In this document: positions 54,477 to 63,840 of the stretch, piece after piece
How positions within the stretch are numbered: position 1 is the stretch's first letter
Layout of the letters: each line of letters starts with the position of its first letter
DNA from: an uncultured Candidatus Entotheonella sp.
GTDB lineage: Bacteria; Tectomicrobia; Entotheonellia; Entotheonellales; Entotheonellaceae
Length of the DNA stretch: 64,000 bases
Assembly: GCA_958295825.1 (NCBI GenBank)
Contig: OY282375.1
Coordinates: forward strand, 372,001 to 436,000
Reading direction: 5' to 3'
Program-made: the position numbers and the translations under genes
Notes under the pieces: generated by a model
Databases searched by the model: none
What the model saw: only the letters and a program-made list of their open reading frames with translations
What the model was told of the DNA's origin: nothing

Positions 54477-57400
54477 ATGAAAACGATGGACACACACGAT
54501 GGACGTCGAAACGTTGTTGTAATCGGCAACGGCATGGTCGGGCAGCGCTTCTGCGAGCAACTCGTCGAACGTGACACCGACCGGCAATTCCGGCTGATCA
54601 CCTTCTGCGAGGAGCCGCGTGCGGCGTATGACCGCGTCAGGCTCACCTCGTTTTTCGCACACCGCGACGCGCAAAAACTCCTGATGGCCAAAATGGCCTG
54701 GTACGAGGCCAACGGCGTGGAACTGCACGTTGGCGACCTCGCCAGCAACGTCGACCGCCAAGCCAAGGTGGTGCGCTCTGACAAGGGCGTCGAGGTGAGC
54801 TACGACACGGTGGTGCTGGCCACGGGCTCGTTCCCGTTCGTGCCGCCGGTGCCGGGCATCGAAAAGCGCGGCGTGTTCGTCTACCGCACCATCGAGGACC
54901 TGGAACGCATCATCGACTACGGTAGCCGGGTGAAGCGCGCCGCCGTTATCGGCGGTGGCCTGCTCGGCCTCGAAGCGGCCAAGGCGGCGTACGACCTCGG
55001 CCTGGAAACGCACGTGGTGGAGTTTGCCCCGCGCCTGATGCCGCGGCAGATCGACGACGCCGGCTCGCGCGTTCTGGTGCGCAAGATTGAAGACCTTGGC
55101 GTCCGCGTACACCTCAACAAAGCTACCCAGGAAGTGCTGGGCAACGGCCGCGTGGCCGGCATGCGCTTCCAGGACGGCGACGTGCTGGACGTGGACATGA
55201 TTATCGTGTCTGCCGGCATCCGCCCGCGCGATGATCTGGCGCGCGCCTGCAGCATTAAGGTGGGCGAGCGCGGCGGCGTGGCGGTCAACGACCTGCTGCA
55301 AACCTCCGATCCGTCCATCTACGCCATCGGCGAAGTGGCCCTGCACGGCGGCATGATCTACGGCCTGGTGGCGCCGGGCTACGAGATGGCCGAGACCGTC
55401 GCCATCAACCTCACCGGCGGCGATACCCGCTTCCAAGGCGCCGACCTGTCCACCAAACTGAAGCTCATGGGCGTGGACGTCGCCAGCTTCGGCGACTACG
55501 AAGCCAGTGCCGAAACCGCCCGTCCGCTCACCTGGGAAGACCCCTTCGACAGCGTCTACAAGAAGCTACTGTTCAGCCCCGACGGCACCCGGCTGCTCGG
55601 CGGCGTGCTGGTCGGTGACGCCGGCGACTACGGCACGCTGTCGGTGCTGGCCAGGAGCGGCGAGCCGCTGCCGTGCCGTCCCAACGCGCTGATCCTGGGC
55701 AGTTCGGGTGGCGCCGGGACGCTAGTCGGCGTCGACGCCATGGCCGATGCGGCGCAGATCTGCTCTTGCAACAACGTCACCAAGGGCGCCATCTGCGACG
55801 CCATGCGCGAGCAGGACATCACCTCCTTGGCGGACCTCAAAGCCGCCACCCGCACTGGCACCGGCTGCGGCGGCTGCATGCCCCTGGTCACCGACCTGTT
55901 CAACGGCGCCATGGCCGTGGCCGGCGTCGCCATCAGCCATCATATGTGCGAACACTTCCCGTATTCGCGCACCGAGCTGTTCGCCATCGTCAAGACGAAG
56001 CAGCTGAAGACGTTCGACGAGACGATCCGGCAATACGGCAGCGGGAGCGGCTGCGAGGTGTGCAAGCCGGCCGTCACCTCCATCCTGGCGGCGCTGTGGA
56101 ACGAGGCGATCAGCGACCCGGCGCACCACACCCTGCAGGACACCAACGACCGCTTTCTCGCCAACATGCAGCGCGGCGGCCTGTACTCGGTGATTCCGCG
56201 CGTGCCGGGCGGCGAGATCACCCCCGACAAGCTCATCGCTCTCGGCGAGACGGCGCGCCAGTACGGCCTCTACACCAAGATCACCGGCGGCCAGCGCATC
56301 GATCTGTTCGGCGCCCAGTTGCAGAACCTGCCGGACATCTGGGAGAAGCTTGTGGACGCGGGCTTCGAGAGTGGCCACGCCTACGGCAAGGCGCTGCGTA
56401 CCGTCAAGAGCTGTGTCGGCACCACCTGGTGCCGCTACGGCGTGCAGGATTCGGTCGGCTTCGCGGTGCGCGTGGAGAACCGCTACAAAGGCATCCGGGC
56501 GCCGCACAAGATCAAGAGCGCCGTGTCGGGCTGTGTGCGCGAGTGCGCCGAGGCGCAGGGTAAGGATTTCGGCTTGGTGGCCACCGAGCGCGGCTACAAT
56601 CTGTACGTCGGCGGCAACGGCGGCGCCAAGCCCCGGCACGCCGACCTGCTGGCCGCCGACCTCGACGAGGAAACCGCCATCCGCATCATCGACCGCTTCC
56701 TCATGTATTACATCATGACCGCCGACAAACTGACCCGCACCGCGGTGTGGGTCGAAAAGATGGCGGGCGGCGTGGAACACCTGCGCGAGGTCATCATCGA
56801 CGACAGGCTCGGCATCTGTGACGAACTCGATTCCATGATGCAGTTCCTGGTCGATTCGTACCGCTGCGAGTGGGCCGACGTGGTCAACGATCCCAAAAAG
56901 CGGCGGCTGTTCCGGCAGTTCGTGAACACCGACGCCACCGAGCCGACGATTGAAATCGTCTCCGAACGCGGCCAACGGCGGCCGGCCGATTGGCCGACGG
57001 AAGCGGTGTCGCTGCAGCAGATCGAGGTGCTCGACCGCCTGGTGAACGACGATGGCGACACCGAGCGCGCCTGGGTCAAGGTCGGCACGACGGACGACTT
57101 TCCGCCCGACGGCGGCGGCGCCATCAAATACGGCGGCGTGCAGATTGCCGTGTTCAACTTCAGCAGCCGCGGCGAGTGGTACGCCAGCCAGCAGATGTGC
57201 CCACACAAGAAAGCCTTTGTGTTGTCGCGGGGCATTCTCGGCGACGCCGGCGGGACGCCGAAAATCGCCTGCCCGCTGCACAAGAAAACGTTTTCCCTCG
57301 AATCCGGCGCCTCGCTGGGCGGCGAGGACTACGGTCTGCAGGTGTTTCCGGTGAAGGTCGAGAATGGCGAGGTGTATCTACACCTGCCGCCGACCGAGGC

Positions 57401-57494
57401 GCTGGAACGGTCTCTGGCCACCGAGATCGGCTGCGAAATGGCGACCGCGTGCAGCGCCGACGGCGGCATGCAGTTGTTGCCCGTTCTGAACTAA
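54477..57494 (+). CDS. nirB: assimilatory NAD(P)H nitrite reductase, NirB-NirD fusion
   Basis: A 1005-aa enzyme that reduces nitrite to ammonium. The N-terminal FAD/NAD(P)H domains (VVVIGNGMVGQRFCEQL, RAAVIGGGLLGLEAAKAAYD) come first. A BFD-like [2Fe-2S] domain follows (ICSCNNVTKG with C429, C431; GCGGC with C464, C467). The sirohaem/[4Fe-4S] reductase domain has ligands C646, C652, C686 and C690. A C-terminal NirD-like Rieske domain has CPH (C908, H910) and CPLH (C932, H935), so both Rieske pairs are kept. nirB and nirD are usually separate genes. ATG 54477 follows GAGGGGAGG. The gene sits 161 bp after narK and 11 bp before the electron-transfer gene. Confidence 0.93.
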   Translation: MKTMDTHDGRRNVVVIGNGMVGQRFCEQLVERDTDRQFRLITFCEEPRAAYDRVRLTSFFAHRDAQKLLMAKMAWYEANGVELHVGDLASNVDRQAKVVRSDKGVEVSYDTVVLATGSFPFVPPVPGIEKRGVFVYRTIEDLERIIDYGSRVKRAAVIGGGLLGLEAAKAAYDLGLETHVVEFAPRLMPRQIDDAGSRVLVRKIEDLGVRVHLNKATQEVLGNGRVAGMRFQDGDVLDVDMIIVSAGIRPRDDLARACSIKVGERGGVAVNDLLQTSDPSIYAIGEVALHGGMIYGLVAPGYEMAETVAINLTGGDTRFQGADLSTKLKLMGVDVASFGDYEASAETARPLTWEDPFDSVYKKLLFSPDGTRLLGGVLVGDAGDYGTLSVLARSGEPLPCRPNALILGSSGGAGTLVGVDAMADAAQICSCNNVTKGAICDAMREQDITSLADLKAATRTGTGCGGCMPLVTDLFNGAMAVAGVAISHHMCEHFPYSRTELFAIVKTKQLKTFDETIRQYGSGSGCEVCKPAVTSILAALWNEAISDPAHHTLQDTNDRFLANMQRGGLYSVIPRVPGGEITPDKLIALGETARQYGLYTKITGGQRIDLFGAQLQNLPDIWEKLVDAGFESGHAYGKALRTVKSCVGTTWCRYGVQDSVGFAVRVENRYKGIRAPHKIKSAVSGCVRECAEAQGKDFGLVATERGYNLYVGGNGGAKPRHADLLAADLDEETAIRIIDRFLMYYIMTADKLTRTAVWVEKMAGGVEHLREVIIDDRLGICDELDSMMQFLVDSYRCEWADVVNDPKKRRLFRQFVNTDATEPTIEIVSERGQRRPADWPTEAVSLQQIEVLDRLVNDDGDTERAWVKVGTTDDFPPDGGGAIKYGGVQIAVFNFSSRGEWYASQQMCPHKKAFVLSRGILGDAGGTPKIACPLHKKTFSLESGASLGGEDYGLQVFPVKVENGEVYLHLPPTEALERSLATEIGCEMATACSADGGMQLLPVLN

Positions 57495-57505
57495 GGGTGA
57501 GCGCC

Positions 57506-59194
57506 ATGAGCCTGCAAACCGAAACCGTCTGCGCCCCGCCCCCGCCGGAGCCGCTTGCCCGTCCCCTGCCGCTGCTGGACGCCTACCTCGCCGCGCAGCA
57601 GGACTTGTCCGCGGTCGAACGCTTTGCGCAATTGCACGAGCGCGGCGCCGTGCCCTTGCAAGAGCCTTACTATCGCAGCCTGATGCCGGTGTCGCCGCCC
57701 GCCGCCGGGCAGCAGTACAATTTCGAGGTGGACCTCGACCGCTGTTCCGGCTGCAAGGCGTGCGTCACCGCGTGCCACAGCCTGAACGGCCTGGAGGCGG
57801 GCGAAACGTGGCGCTCCGTGGGCCTGCTGCACGGCGGCAGCCCGACGGGCGCGATGCAGAAGACGGTGACCACCACCTGCCACCACTGTCTGGAGCCCGC
57901 CTGCATGCACGGCTGTCCGGTGGGCGCCTACGAAAAGGACCCGCTCACCGGCATCGTACACCACCTCGACGACCAGTGCATCGGCTGCCAGTACTGCGTG
58001 TTCACCTGCCCCTATGAGGTGCCGCGGTACAGCGCCAAACTCGGCATCGTGCGCAAGTGCGACATGTGCGCCGGGCGGCTGGCGGACGGCGAGGCCCCGG
58101 CCTGCGTGCAGGCGTGCCCCAACGAGGCCATCGCCATTCGCGTCATCGACAAGGCCGCGGCCATCGAAGACGCGCAGGGCGACGCCTTCTTGCCTGGGGT
58201 GCCGTCGCCGGGGATTACCGTGCCGACGACGCGCTACAAGACGACCGACGTGTTCCCGCGCAACATGCTGCCGGCGGATTTCTACGCCGTCCGGCCGGGG
58301 CACCAGCACCTGCCGCTGGTTGTCATGCTGGTGCTGACGCAGTTGTCGGTGGGCGCCTTCTGCTTCAACCAGTTGTTGTCGCTGTGGCTCGGCGAGGCGA
58401 GCCTGGCGGTGCTGCGGCCCTTCCACGGGGCGCTGGCGCTGGGCCTCGGCCTGCTCGCTATGCTGGCCAGCACCGTGCATCTCGGACGCCCGCAATACGC
58501 TTGGCGCGCCTTCATTGGCCTGCGCACCTCATGGCTGAGCCGCGAGATCATCGCCTTCGCCGCCTTTGCGCTGTTAGCAACGCTGTACGCCGCGGCGCTT
58601 TATTCATCGCAAGACGCAGCGGGCCTGGAGGCGCTGGGTTACGCCACCGCCGGGATGGGCATGGCGTCGGTGTTCAGCTCGGTGATGCTGTATCACGTCA
58701 CGCACCGCAGATGGTGGAGCGGCGGGCGTACCGGCTTCAAATTCGCGCTCACCGCCGCCGGACTGGGCTTGGCTGCTATTCTCTCCAGCACCTTCGGCGT
58801 GGCTCTCCTGGGCGGCGAGCCGCTCAGCCCCGAGCTCATCGCTTTCGGACGCAGCAGCGCCCAAGGGCTGGCGCTGCTGACGCTGCTCAAGCTGGCCGGT
58901 GAGGCGTCGATTCTGTTCCACCTGCGCGACCACCAACAGGGCGACTTGAAGCGCACGGCTCTGCTGTTGTGGGGCGAACTGCGTCCTCTGATGCTGTGGC
59001 GCTTTTTTCTCGGCGGCCTGGGCGGCGTGCTGTTGCCGTTGGCGCTGTTGACAAACCTGGCGCCGGACAGTCTGGGGACGGCGCTGGCCGGATCGCTGGT
59101 CAGCCTCCTCGCCTTGCTGGCTGCGGAGATTATCGAGCGCATGACCTTTTTCTCGGCGCTGAGCGCGCCGCGCATGCCGGGAGGAATGCCGTAA
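57506..59194 (+). CDS. DmsB-DmsC-like fusion: four-cluster ferredoxin subunit with membrane anchor
   Basis: A 562-aa protein. Residues about 70-235 hold four Cys clusters of the DmsB/NrfC type (DRCSGCKACVTACHSL, CHHCLEPACMHGCPVGA, DQCIGCQYCVFTCPYEVP, CDMCAGRL). From about residue 265 there are about eight TM helices of the DmsC/NrfD class (LVVMLVLTQLSVGAFCFNQL, LGLGLLAMLASTVHLGRPQY). It likely passes electrons from quinol or another donor to the nitrate reductase that follows. A DMSO reductase role is less likely given the narK-nirBD-nasA context. ATG 57506. The stop abuts the next start. Confidence 0.85.
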   Translation: MSLQTETVCAPPPPEPLARPLPLLDAYLAAQQDLSAVERFAQLHERGAVPLQEPYYRSLMPVSPPAAGQQYNFEVDLDRCSGCKACVTACHSLNGLEAGETWRSVGLLHGGSPTGAMQKTVTTTCHHCLEPACMHGCPVGAYEKDPLTGIVHHLDDQCIGCQYCVFTCPYEVPRYSAKLGIVRKCDMCAGRLADGEAPACVQACPNEAIAIRVIDKAAAIEDAQGDAFLPGVPSPGITVPTTRYKTTDVFPRNMLPADFYAVRPGHQHLPLVVMLVLTQLSVGAFCFNQLLSLWLGEASLAVLRPFHGALALGLGLLAMLASTVHLGRPQYAWRAFIGLRTSWLSREIIAFAAFALLATLYAAALYSSQDAAGLEALGYATAGMGMASVFSSVMLYHVTHRRWWSGGRTGFKFALTAAGLGLAAILSSTFGVALLGGEPLSPELIAFGRSSAQGLALLTLLKLAGEASILFHLRDHQQGDLKRTALLLWGELRPLMLWRFFLGGLGGVLLPLALLTNLAPDSLGTALAGSLVSLLALLAAEIIERMTFFSALSAPRMPGGMP

Positions 59195-61429
59195 ATGCAC
59201 GAGCGGGATGAGACGACGATGATTGAGCGTGCCAGACGGCTGGTGCGCGACAGGCAGGGCGTGCTGACCCGTGACCTGCTGCGCACTCCCGGCGGTTTCG
59301 GCTTGGGTCAGGTGCCGCAGCGGTTGCAACCCGACGCCACCACGACGATGGTGTGCGGCTTCTGCTCGATCGGCTGCGGGCTGGACATGCACCTCAAGCA
59401 CGGAGAGGCAGTAAACCTGTCGCCAACCACGCAATACGCCGTCAACCTGGGCATGGCCTGCCCCAAGGGCTGGGAGGCGCTGACGCCGCTGAGCGCCCCG
59501 GACCGCGCCACCTCGCCCATGCTGCGCGACGCCGGCGGGCGGCTGCGGGCGGTGGACTGGCCAACCGCCCTGGACACCTTCGTGAGCCGTATGAAGGGCA
59601 TCCAGGCGAAGTACGGCAAGGAATCCATCGCCTTCATCAGCACCGGCCAGATCCCCATGGAGGAGATGGCCCTGCTCGGCGCCCTTGGCAAGTTCGGCAT
59701 GGGGTTGCTGCACGGCGACGGCAACACCCGCCAGTGCATGGCCACCTCGGTGGTCGCCTACAAGCAGGCCTTCGGCTTCGACGCGCCGCCCTACACCTAC
59801 AAGGACCTCGAAGAGTCGGACGTCATCGTCTTCATTGGCGCCAATCCGTGCATCGCCCATCCGATCCTGTGGGAGCGCGTATGCAAGAACCCGAACCAGC
59901 CGGAAATCGTCGTCATCGACCCACGGCGCACCGAAACGGCACAGGCAGCCACCCGGCACCTGCCGCTGCGGCCCAAGTCCGATCTGGTGCTGCTGTACGC
60001 CGTCGCCCACGTGCTGGTGCGCCAGGGGTGGATCGACCGGCCCTTCATCGACGCCCATACCAACGATTTCGAGGCGTTCTACGAGCACCTTGAGGCGTTC
60101 ACGCCGGAGGCCGCCGCCGAACGCTGCGGCCTGAGCATTGGCGACATCGAAGCGCTGGCGCGCACGATTCACGACGGCGAGCGGGTGTCGTTCTGGTGGA
60201 CCATGGGCGTCAACCAGAGCCACGAGGGCGTGCGAACCGCGCAGGCGATTATCAACCTGGCGCTGATGACCGGCAACATCGGCAAGCCCGGTACCGGCGC
60301 CAACTCCATCACCGGCCAGTGCAACGCCATGGGCTCGCGGCTGTTCAGCAACACCACCAACCTGCTTGGCGGCCACGACTTCGCCAACCCGCAGCATCGT
60401 GACAAAGTGGCCGGCATCCTCGGCATCGACACGGCGCGTATCCCCGGCGAGCCGAGTTGGGCCTACGATCAGATCATGGAGGGCATCCTGAAGGGGCGTA
60501 TCCGCGGGCTGTGGGTCATTGCCACCAACACCGCGCACTCGTGGATCAACCAGGCGGACGCGCATGACATCCTGCAGCGGCTGGATTTCCTGGTTGTGCA
60601 GGACATGTATTACACGACCGAGACGGCGGCCTTCGCCGACCTCGTGCTGCCCGCCGCCGGCTGGGGCGAAAAGGAAGGCGTGTTCATCAACTCCGAGCGC
60701 CGCCTCGGGGTCATCAAGCAGGTGGCCAAGACGCCGGGGCAGGCGCTGAGCGACTTCCGTATTCTCAAGCTGATCGCCGAAGCGTGGGGCTGCGGCGACA
60801 TGTTTCGCAGGTGGGAATCGCCGGAGGCGGTCTTCCGGCTGCTCAGGGCCTGCTCGGCAGAGATGCCGTGCGACATCGGCGGCATCGACGGCTACCGCAT
60901 GCTGGACGCCAAGGGCGGCATCCAGTGGCCGCTGCCGGCGGGCGAAAGCGTTGACGCGGTCAGCGAGCGGCGGCTGTTCGAGGACGGCCGGTTCTACACC
61001 GACGACGGCCGCGCGCGGTTCGTCTTCGAGGCGCCGCGCCCGCTGCCCGAGCCGACCAGCCGCGCCTACCCGTTCACGCTGCTCACCGGGCGGGGCTCGT
61101 CGAGCCAGTGGCACACCCAGACGCGAACCGGCAAGAGTCGCGTGCTGCGCAAACTGCACCCCAACGCGCCGTACGTCGAGCTGAGCCCCAAAGACGCCGC
61201 CGACCTGGGGGTGCGCGCCAACGCCTGGGTAATCGTGCGCTCGCAGCGCGGCCAAGTGCGCGCCAAGGCGTTCGTCAGCCACGTGGTGCAGCCGAGGCAG
61301 GTGTTCATGCCCATGCACGACGCGGCGACCAACCAGCTTACCTTCGCGGCCTTCGATCCGTATTCGCGGCAGCCGTCGTACAAAGCGTGCGCGGTCCGCA
61401 TTGAGCCGGCACCCGCCGCCAATCCATAG
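59195..61429 (+). CDS. nasA: molybdopterin assimilatory nitrate reductase catalytic subunit (NasA/NarB-like)
   Basis: A 744-aa Mo-bisMGD enzyme that reduces nitrate to nitrite. The N-terminal [4Fe-4S] ligands are C54, C57, C61 (CGFCSIGC) and C89 (ACPKGW). The Mo ligand Cys181 is in [10 protein letters not shown]. Family segments include [30 protein letters not shown] and the C-terminal [19 protein letters not shown] with [20 protein letters not shown]. No Tat signal is present, consistent with a cytoplasmic, assimilatory enzyme. It lacks the C-terminal NasA [2Fe-2S] extension, so it resembles NarB and depends on an external donor, presumably the preceding fusion protein. Confidence 0.88.
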   Translation: MHERDETTMIERARRLVRDRQGVLTRDLLRTPGGFGLGQVPQRLQPDATTTMVCGFCSIGCGLDMHLKHGEAVNLSPTTQYAVNLGMACPKGWEALTPLSAPDRATSPMLRDAGGRLRAVDWPTALDTFVSRMKGIQAKYGKESIAFISTGQIPMEEMALLGALGKFGMGLLHGDGNTRQCMATSVVAYKQAFGFDAPPYTYKDLEESDVIVFIGANPCIAHPILWERVCKNPNQPEIVVIDPRRTETAQAATRHLPLRPKSDLVLLYAVAHVLVRQGWIDRPFIDAHTNDFEAFYEHLEAFTPEAAAERCGLSIGDIEALARTIHDGERVSFWWTMGVNQSHEGVRTAQAIINLALMTGNIGKPGTGANSITGQCNAMGSRLFSNTTNLLGGHDFANPQHRDKVAGILGIDTARIPGEPSWAYDQIMEGILKGRIRGLWVIATNTAHSWINQADAHDILQRLDFLVVQDMYYTTETAAFADLVLPAAGWGEKEGVFINSERRLGVIKQVAKTPGQALSDFRILKLIAEAWGCGDMFRRWESPEAVFRLLRACSAEMPCDIGGIDGYRMLDAKGGIQWPLPAGESVDAVSERRLFEDGRFYTDDGRARFVFEAPRPLPEPTSRAYPFTLLTGRGSSSQWHTQTRTGKSRVLRKLHPNAPYVELSPKDAADLGVRANAWVIVRSQRGQVRAKAFVSHVVQPRQVFMPMHDAATNQLTFAAFDPYSRQPSYKACAVRIEPAPAANP

Positions 61430-61476
61430 CGCCAAGCGTCGATTATGTTAAAAACACTTCAGACTGGGAGAACGAC

Positions 61477-62099
61477 ATGTTGTTGTGGGACAGCTTAACG
61501 AAAAACAAGGACACCGGCCGGGTACGATCGAGGGTGCGGAACTGCGGCCTGTTGACCGTGGTTTTGGCGTTGCTGGCGACGGCCGGTGTGCAGGCTGCGG
61601 AAGCCGGGGGGCCATTCATTCGACGTCCGTTTCAACACGAGCCTGCGCTATGAGTACTGGGACGCACGGGCACCGGAGGCCGAAAATTTTGTGGCCTCGC
61701 GTAGCCGCTTGGGGCTGAAATACGACTGGCGGAATGCCTTCAGCCTGTTTGGCGAGGCGCAGTTTGCGCTGGTTACGGGCCTCACCGAAAACGCCAGCGG
61801 TGCCGCTGGCCTCTATCGCGCTAATACGGATCGGGCGGCAGGCCATCAACATGGGCACCCGGACGACGTATCCTGAAGCCGACTGGAAGTACCTGAAGAA
61901 GGCGCGGCTGTCGCAGCGCTTGGTGGGCACGGTGGGCTGGACCCACGGCGTACGCTCGTACGACGGCGTTTCCGGCTTGTTCAAGCTGGCCGGCACCGAC
62001 TTGCACGTCTTTGCGGCGCAGCCGACCACCGGGATCTTCGCGATTCGCACCAGTTATGAGCAGCAAAAGGACGTGCTAGTCGGCGCTGCCGAGCAGTAA
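61477..62099 (+). pseudogene. alginate-export-type outer-membrane porin, broken
   Basis: From ATG 61477 a signal-peptide-like start (LLTVVLALLATAGVQAAEAG) runs into a six-G run at about 61606-61611. Removing one G joins it to HSFDVRFNTSLRYEYWDARA and SRLGLKYDWRNAFSLFGEAQ in the next frame. A second break near 61825 leads to INMGTRTTYPEADWKYLKKA, ARLSQRLVGTVGWTHGVRSY and DVLVGAAEQ, ending at 62099. These are beta-strand segments of the alginate_exp porin family. The C-terminal half is missing and IS debris follows. It may once have been a nitrate/nitrite porin of the operon. Confidence 0.75.
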
Positions 62100-62111
62100 T
62101 TCCCTCCCTCG

Positions 62112-62207
62112 TCGAGGGCTGCGGCTATCGCGGGGCGGACATGGCGCAGCCCGCATTGCCGGAGGCCGACGTGCTGATTGCCGACAAGGGTTTGAGTCCT
62201 GAGCCTG
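62112..62207 (+). mobile_element. internally deleted relic of an IS427-like element
   Basis: It encodes GYRGADMAQPALPEADVLIADKG, a divergent piece of the second transposase ORF of copies A-C, fused directly to the element's outer end (TGAGTCCTGAGCC). Everything between is deleted. Confidence 0.7.
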
Positions 62208-62214
62208 GGCCATC

Positions 62215-62499
62215 AGTCGTTGGCGCGGCGGGCTGAGTACCCAAAATCGCCGCCTGCGTGAAGAACTTGCGGAGCGGGAGGCGGAAGCCGTGATTCCACC
62301 CCGGCGCAATCGCGTGGAGGTGATTGCGTGCGACTTCGACACGTATCGCTGGGCGCCATCTGGCGGAGCATTTCTTTTGTCACCTCAAGCGGTTCCGTCG
62401 TCTTGCGATGCGTTATGGACAAGAGTGATGTCAGCTACATGGCGATGATTCATGGGGTGAGTTCTCGTTTGGCGCTCGCCTAAATATCAACAGGCCCTA
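62215..62499 (+). mobile_element. relic of an IS5-family element of the second type
   Basis: It encodes a degenerate transposase C-terminus (EAVIPPRRNRVEVIACDFDT, then YMAMIHGVSSRLALA in another frame) and ends with ATATCAACAGGCCC followed by TA at 62500-62501. It is diverged from the intact element at 51768-52619. Confidence 0.7.
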
Positions 62500-62504
62500 A
62501 AGCA

Positions 62505-63008
62505 TTAAACTTGCTTTGGCCCGGCGCCAGACCACCAGCTACACCCCATAGCGTCCGTGGGTCGTAACCTGCCATATGTACTGCTTTGCGCCGATAGCGG
62601 ATACAGCCATTGAAAGTTCCCCGAACATGGCGACGGCACGTATTCATAGGCGCCTGTTACCCGCATCACCACACTCTGCGGCCAGTCGCTAGGTTTCAGG
62701 ATGACCAGATCCTCGCACTGCATCGCCAGGTCATACCGGTGCCGGCCGGCCCCGACTCCGGCGTAAAACGAATGTTTGCCCCCGCGAATGTTCCAAAGCT
62801 GGATACCAGCCGTCGGCGCCTCACCTGGGGGCCCTTGGCCGAGAAATTGTTTCCTTACTTCTTTCTGTATATCTCCTGGCGTCTCATATTGAGCAAGACT
62901 TCCTACATCCCAGCCGATAGCAATCCGGTTGTTGGCTTTTGCCCACTGAATCATTCGCAGCTGATAGCATTTATCATGGTGAGCCATTAGTCGCCATACG
63001 TTCACCAT
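62505..63008 (-). CDS. small protein resembling an EVE-like (modified-base reader) domain
   Basis: A 167-aa protein from ATG 63008, with AAGGAG upstream on the coding strand. The start NVWRLMAHHDKCYQLRMIQW and then NRIAIGWDVGSLAQYETPGD, IQLWNIRGGKHSFYAG, CEDLVILKP and VVMRVTGAYEYVP follow the order of EVE/YTH-like domains found in restriction and McrB-type proteins (Trp pocket, IAIGW, GD-VI, VTG-Y). The whole protein is little more than this domain. The frame is open upstream to 63104 without support. A free-standing reader of modified bases is possible. The call rests on pattern recall, not a search. Confidence 0.5.
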   Translation of the reverse strand: MVNVWRLMAHHDKCYQLRMIQWAKANNRIAIGWDVGSLAQYETPGDIQKEVRKQFLGQGPPGEAPTAGIQLWNIRGGKHSFYAGVGAGRHRYDLAMQCEDLVILKPSDWPQSVVMRVTGAYEYVPSPCSGNFQWLYPLSAQSSTYGRLRPTDAMGCSWWSGAGPKQV

Positions 63009-63840
63009 CACTTCGCTCCTTCTATCGAGATACGCCATAGAAGACGAAATTGTCTTCCAGCTATAGGGAAGGGTTCCCGAGAAGCCATCCGCCCAACTTC
63101 GCATAATCCATCATTATGTCAACTTTCAGTCGGCGTAGGCGCTGGACGGGACAGGCTTCGGGGGGAATTTCCCACCACGTGCGGCGAGGGTCGGCGTGGT
63201 TGCTGAAGGCGCGAAAGCGTCGGTGGGGCAGGGGTGGGAAGCTTCTCAGCCGGACAGACAACCGACGCCGCGAAAGATTTTCCCGTGCCGGTCTGGGTTC
63301 TCCCGCCGGCGCAGAGGCCTACCTTCCAACTCTTTGCCTTTGGTTGTTATCAGAGTGGGCGGGTAGCGTAAGCGAAGCGCAGCTTGCAGTCTGGCACTGC
63401 TCACCGATCGCAAAGTAACCTCATGCCATTAGGACCTTGTCGCGGACGAAGTGAGCACAAATCACCTTGCGTCAGGCCATGGTGCCGTCGAAAATAGCAG
63501 GCAACGGCTTCCTTTGACGCTGCGGTGGACATCTTCCAGTCCCCGCCTTGGTGTGTATGCCATACCTCAGTGCGCTGGCTGAATATCCCCCGTTCACCTC
63601 GTCCTCGGTGACGGTGACCATTGCGGCGTGCAGGTCTGCAGGAGATCAATACCCAGGCAGCCGAACAATTATTGAACCAGCCTCCCTCTCAACCGTGTCG
63701 TTCCTTGAACCAAGTGCGGAGTATGTCATCGTGGGCCATCTCCAGCTGCCGTTTTTCACTCAACATGCGCCTGGGTTCACACGAGACTGAGCCTCTCGCA
63801 ATAGCTGTTCCTCCTCTTCTGGTGTCAACTTAGTCTCGAA
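63009..63840. other. intergenic region with no recognisable gene
   Basis: 832 bp. Short open frames on both strands (for example 63116-63418) are Arg-rich or low-complexity and have no convincing start or similarity. There is no tRNA, repeat array or IS end. Probably decayed sequence. Confidence 0.5.

Noticed and set aside
55722..57281. 519-codon open frame on the minus strand opposite nirB
   Set aside because: Shadow frame. The sense strand has complete cofactor motifs.
57506..61429. DMSO reductase (DmsBC plus DmsA)
   Set aside because: The catalytic subunit has NarB/NasA-type motifs, no Tat signal, and sits after narK and nirBD, so nitrate assimilation fits better.
58604..61435. 943-codon open frame on the minus strand opposite dmsBC-like and nasA
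   Set aside because: Antisense shadow of two strongly conserved genes in high-GC DNA. The translation is Arg/His/Gly-rich with no domain.
63116..63418. 100-codon open frame as a gene
   Set aside because: Arg- and Trp-rich, no ribosome-binding site, no similarity recognised. It is probably decayed DNA.
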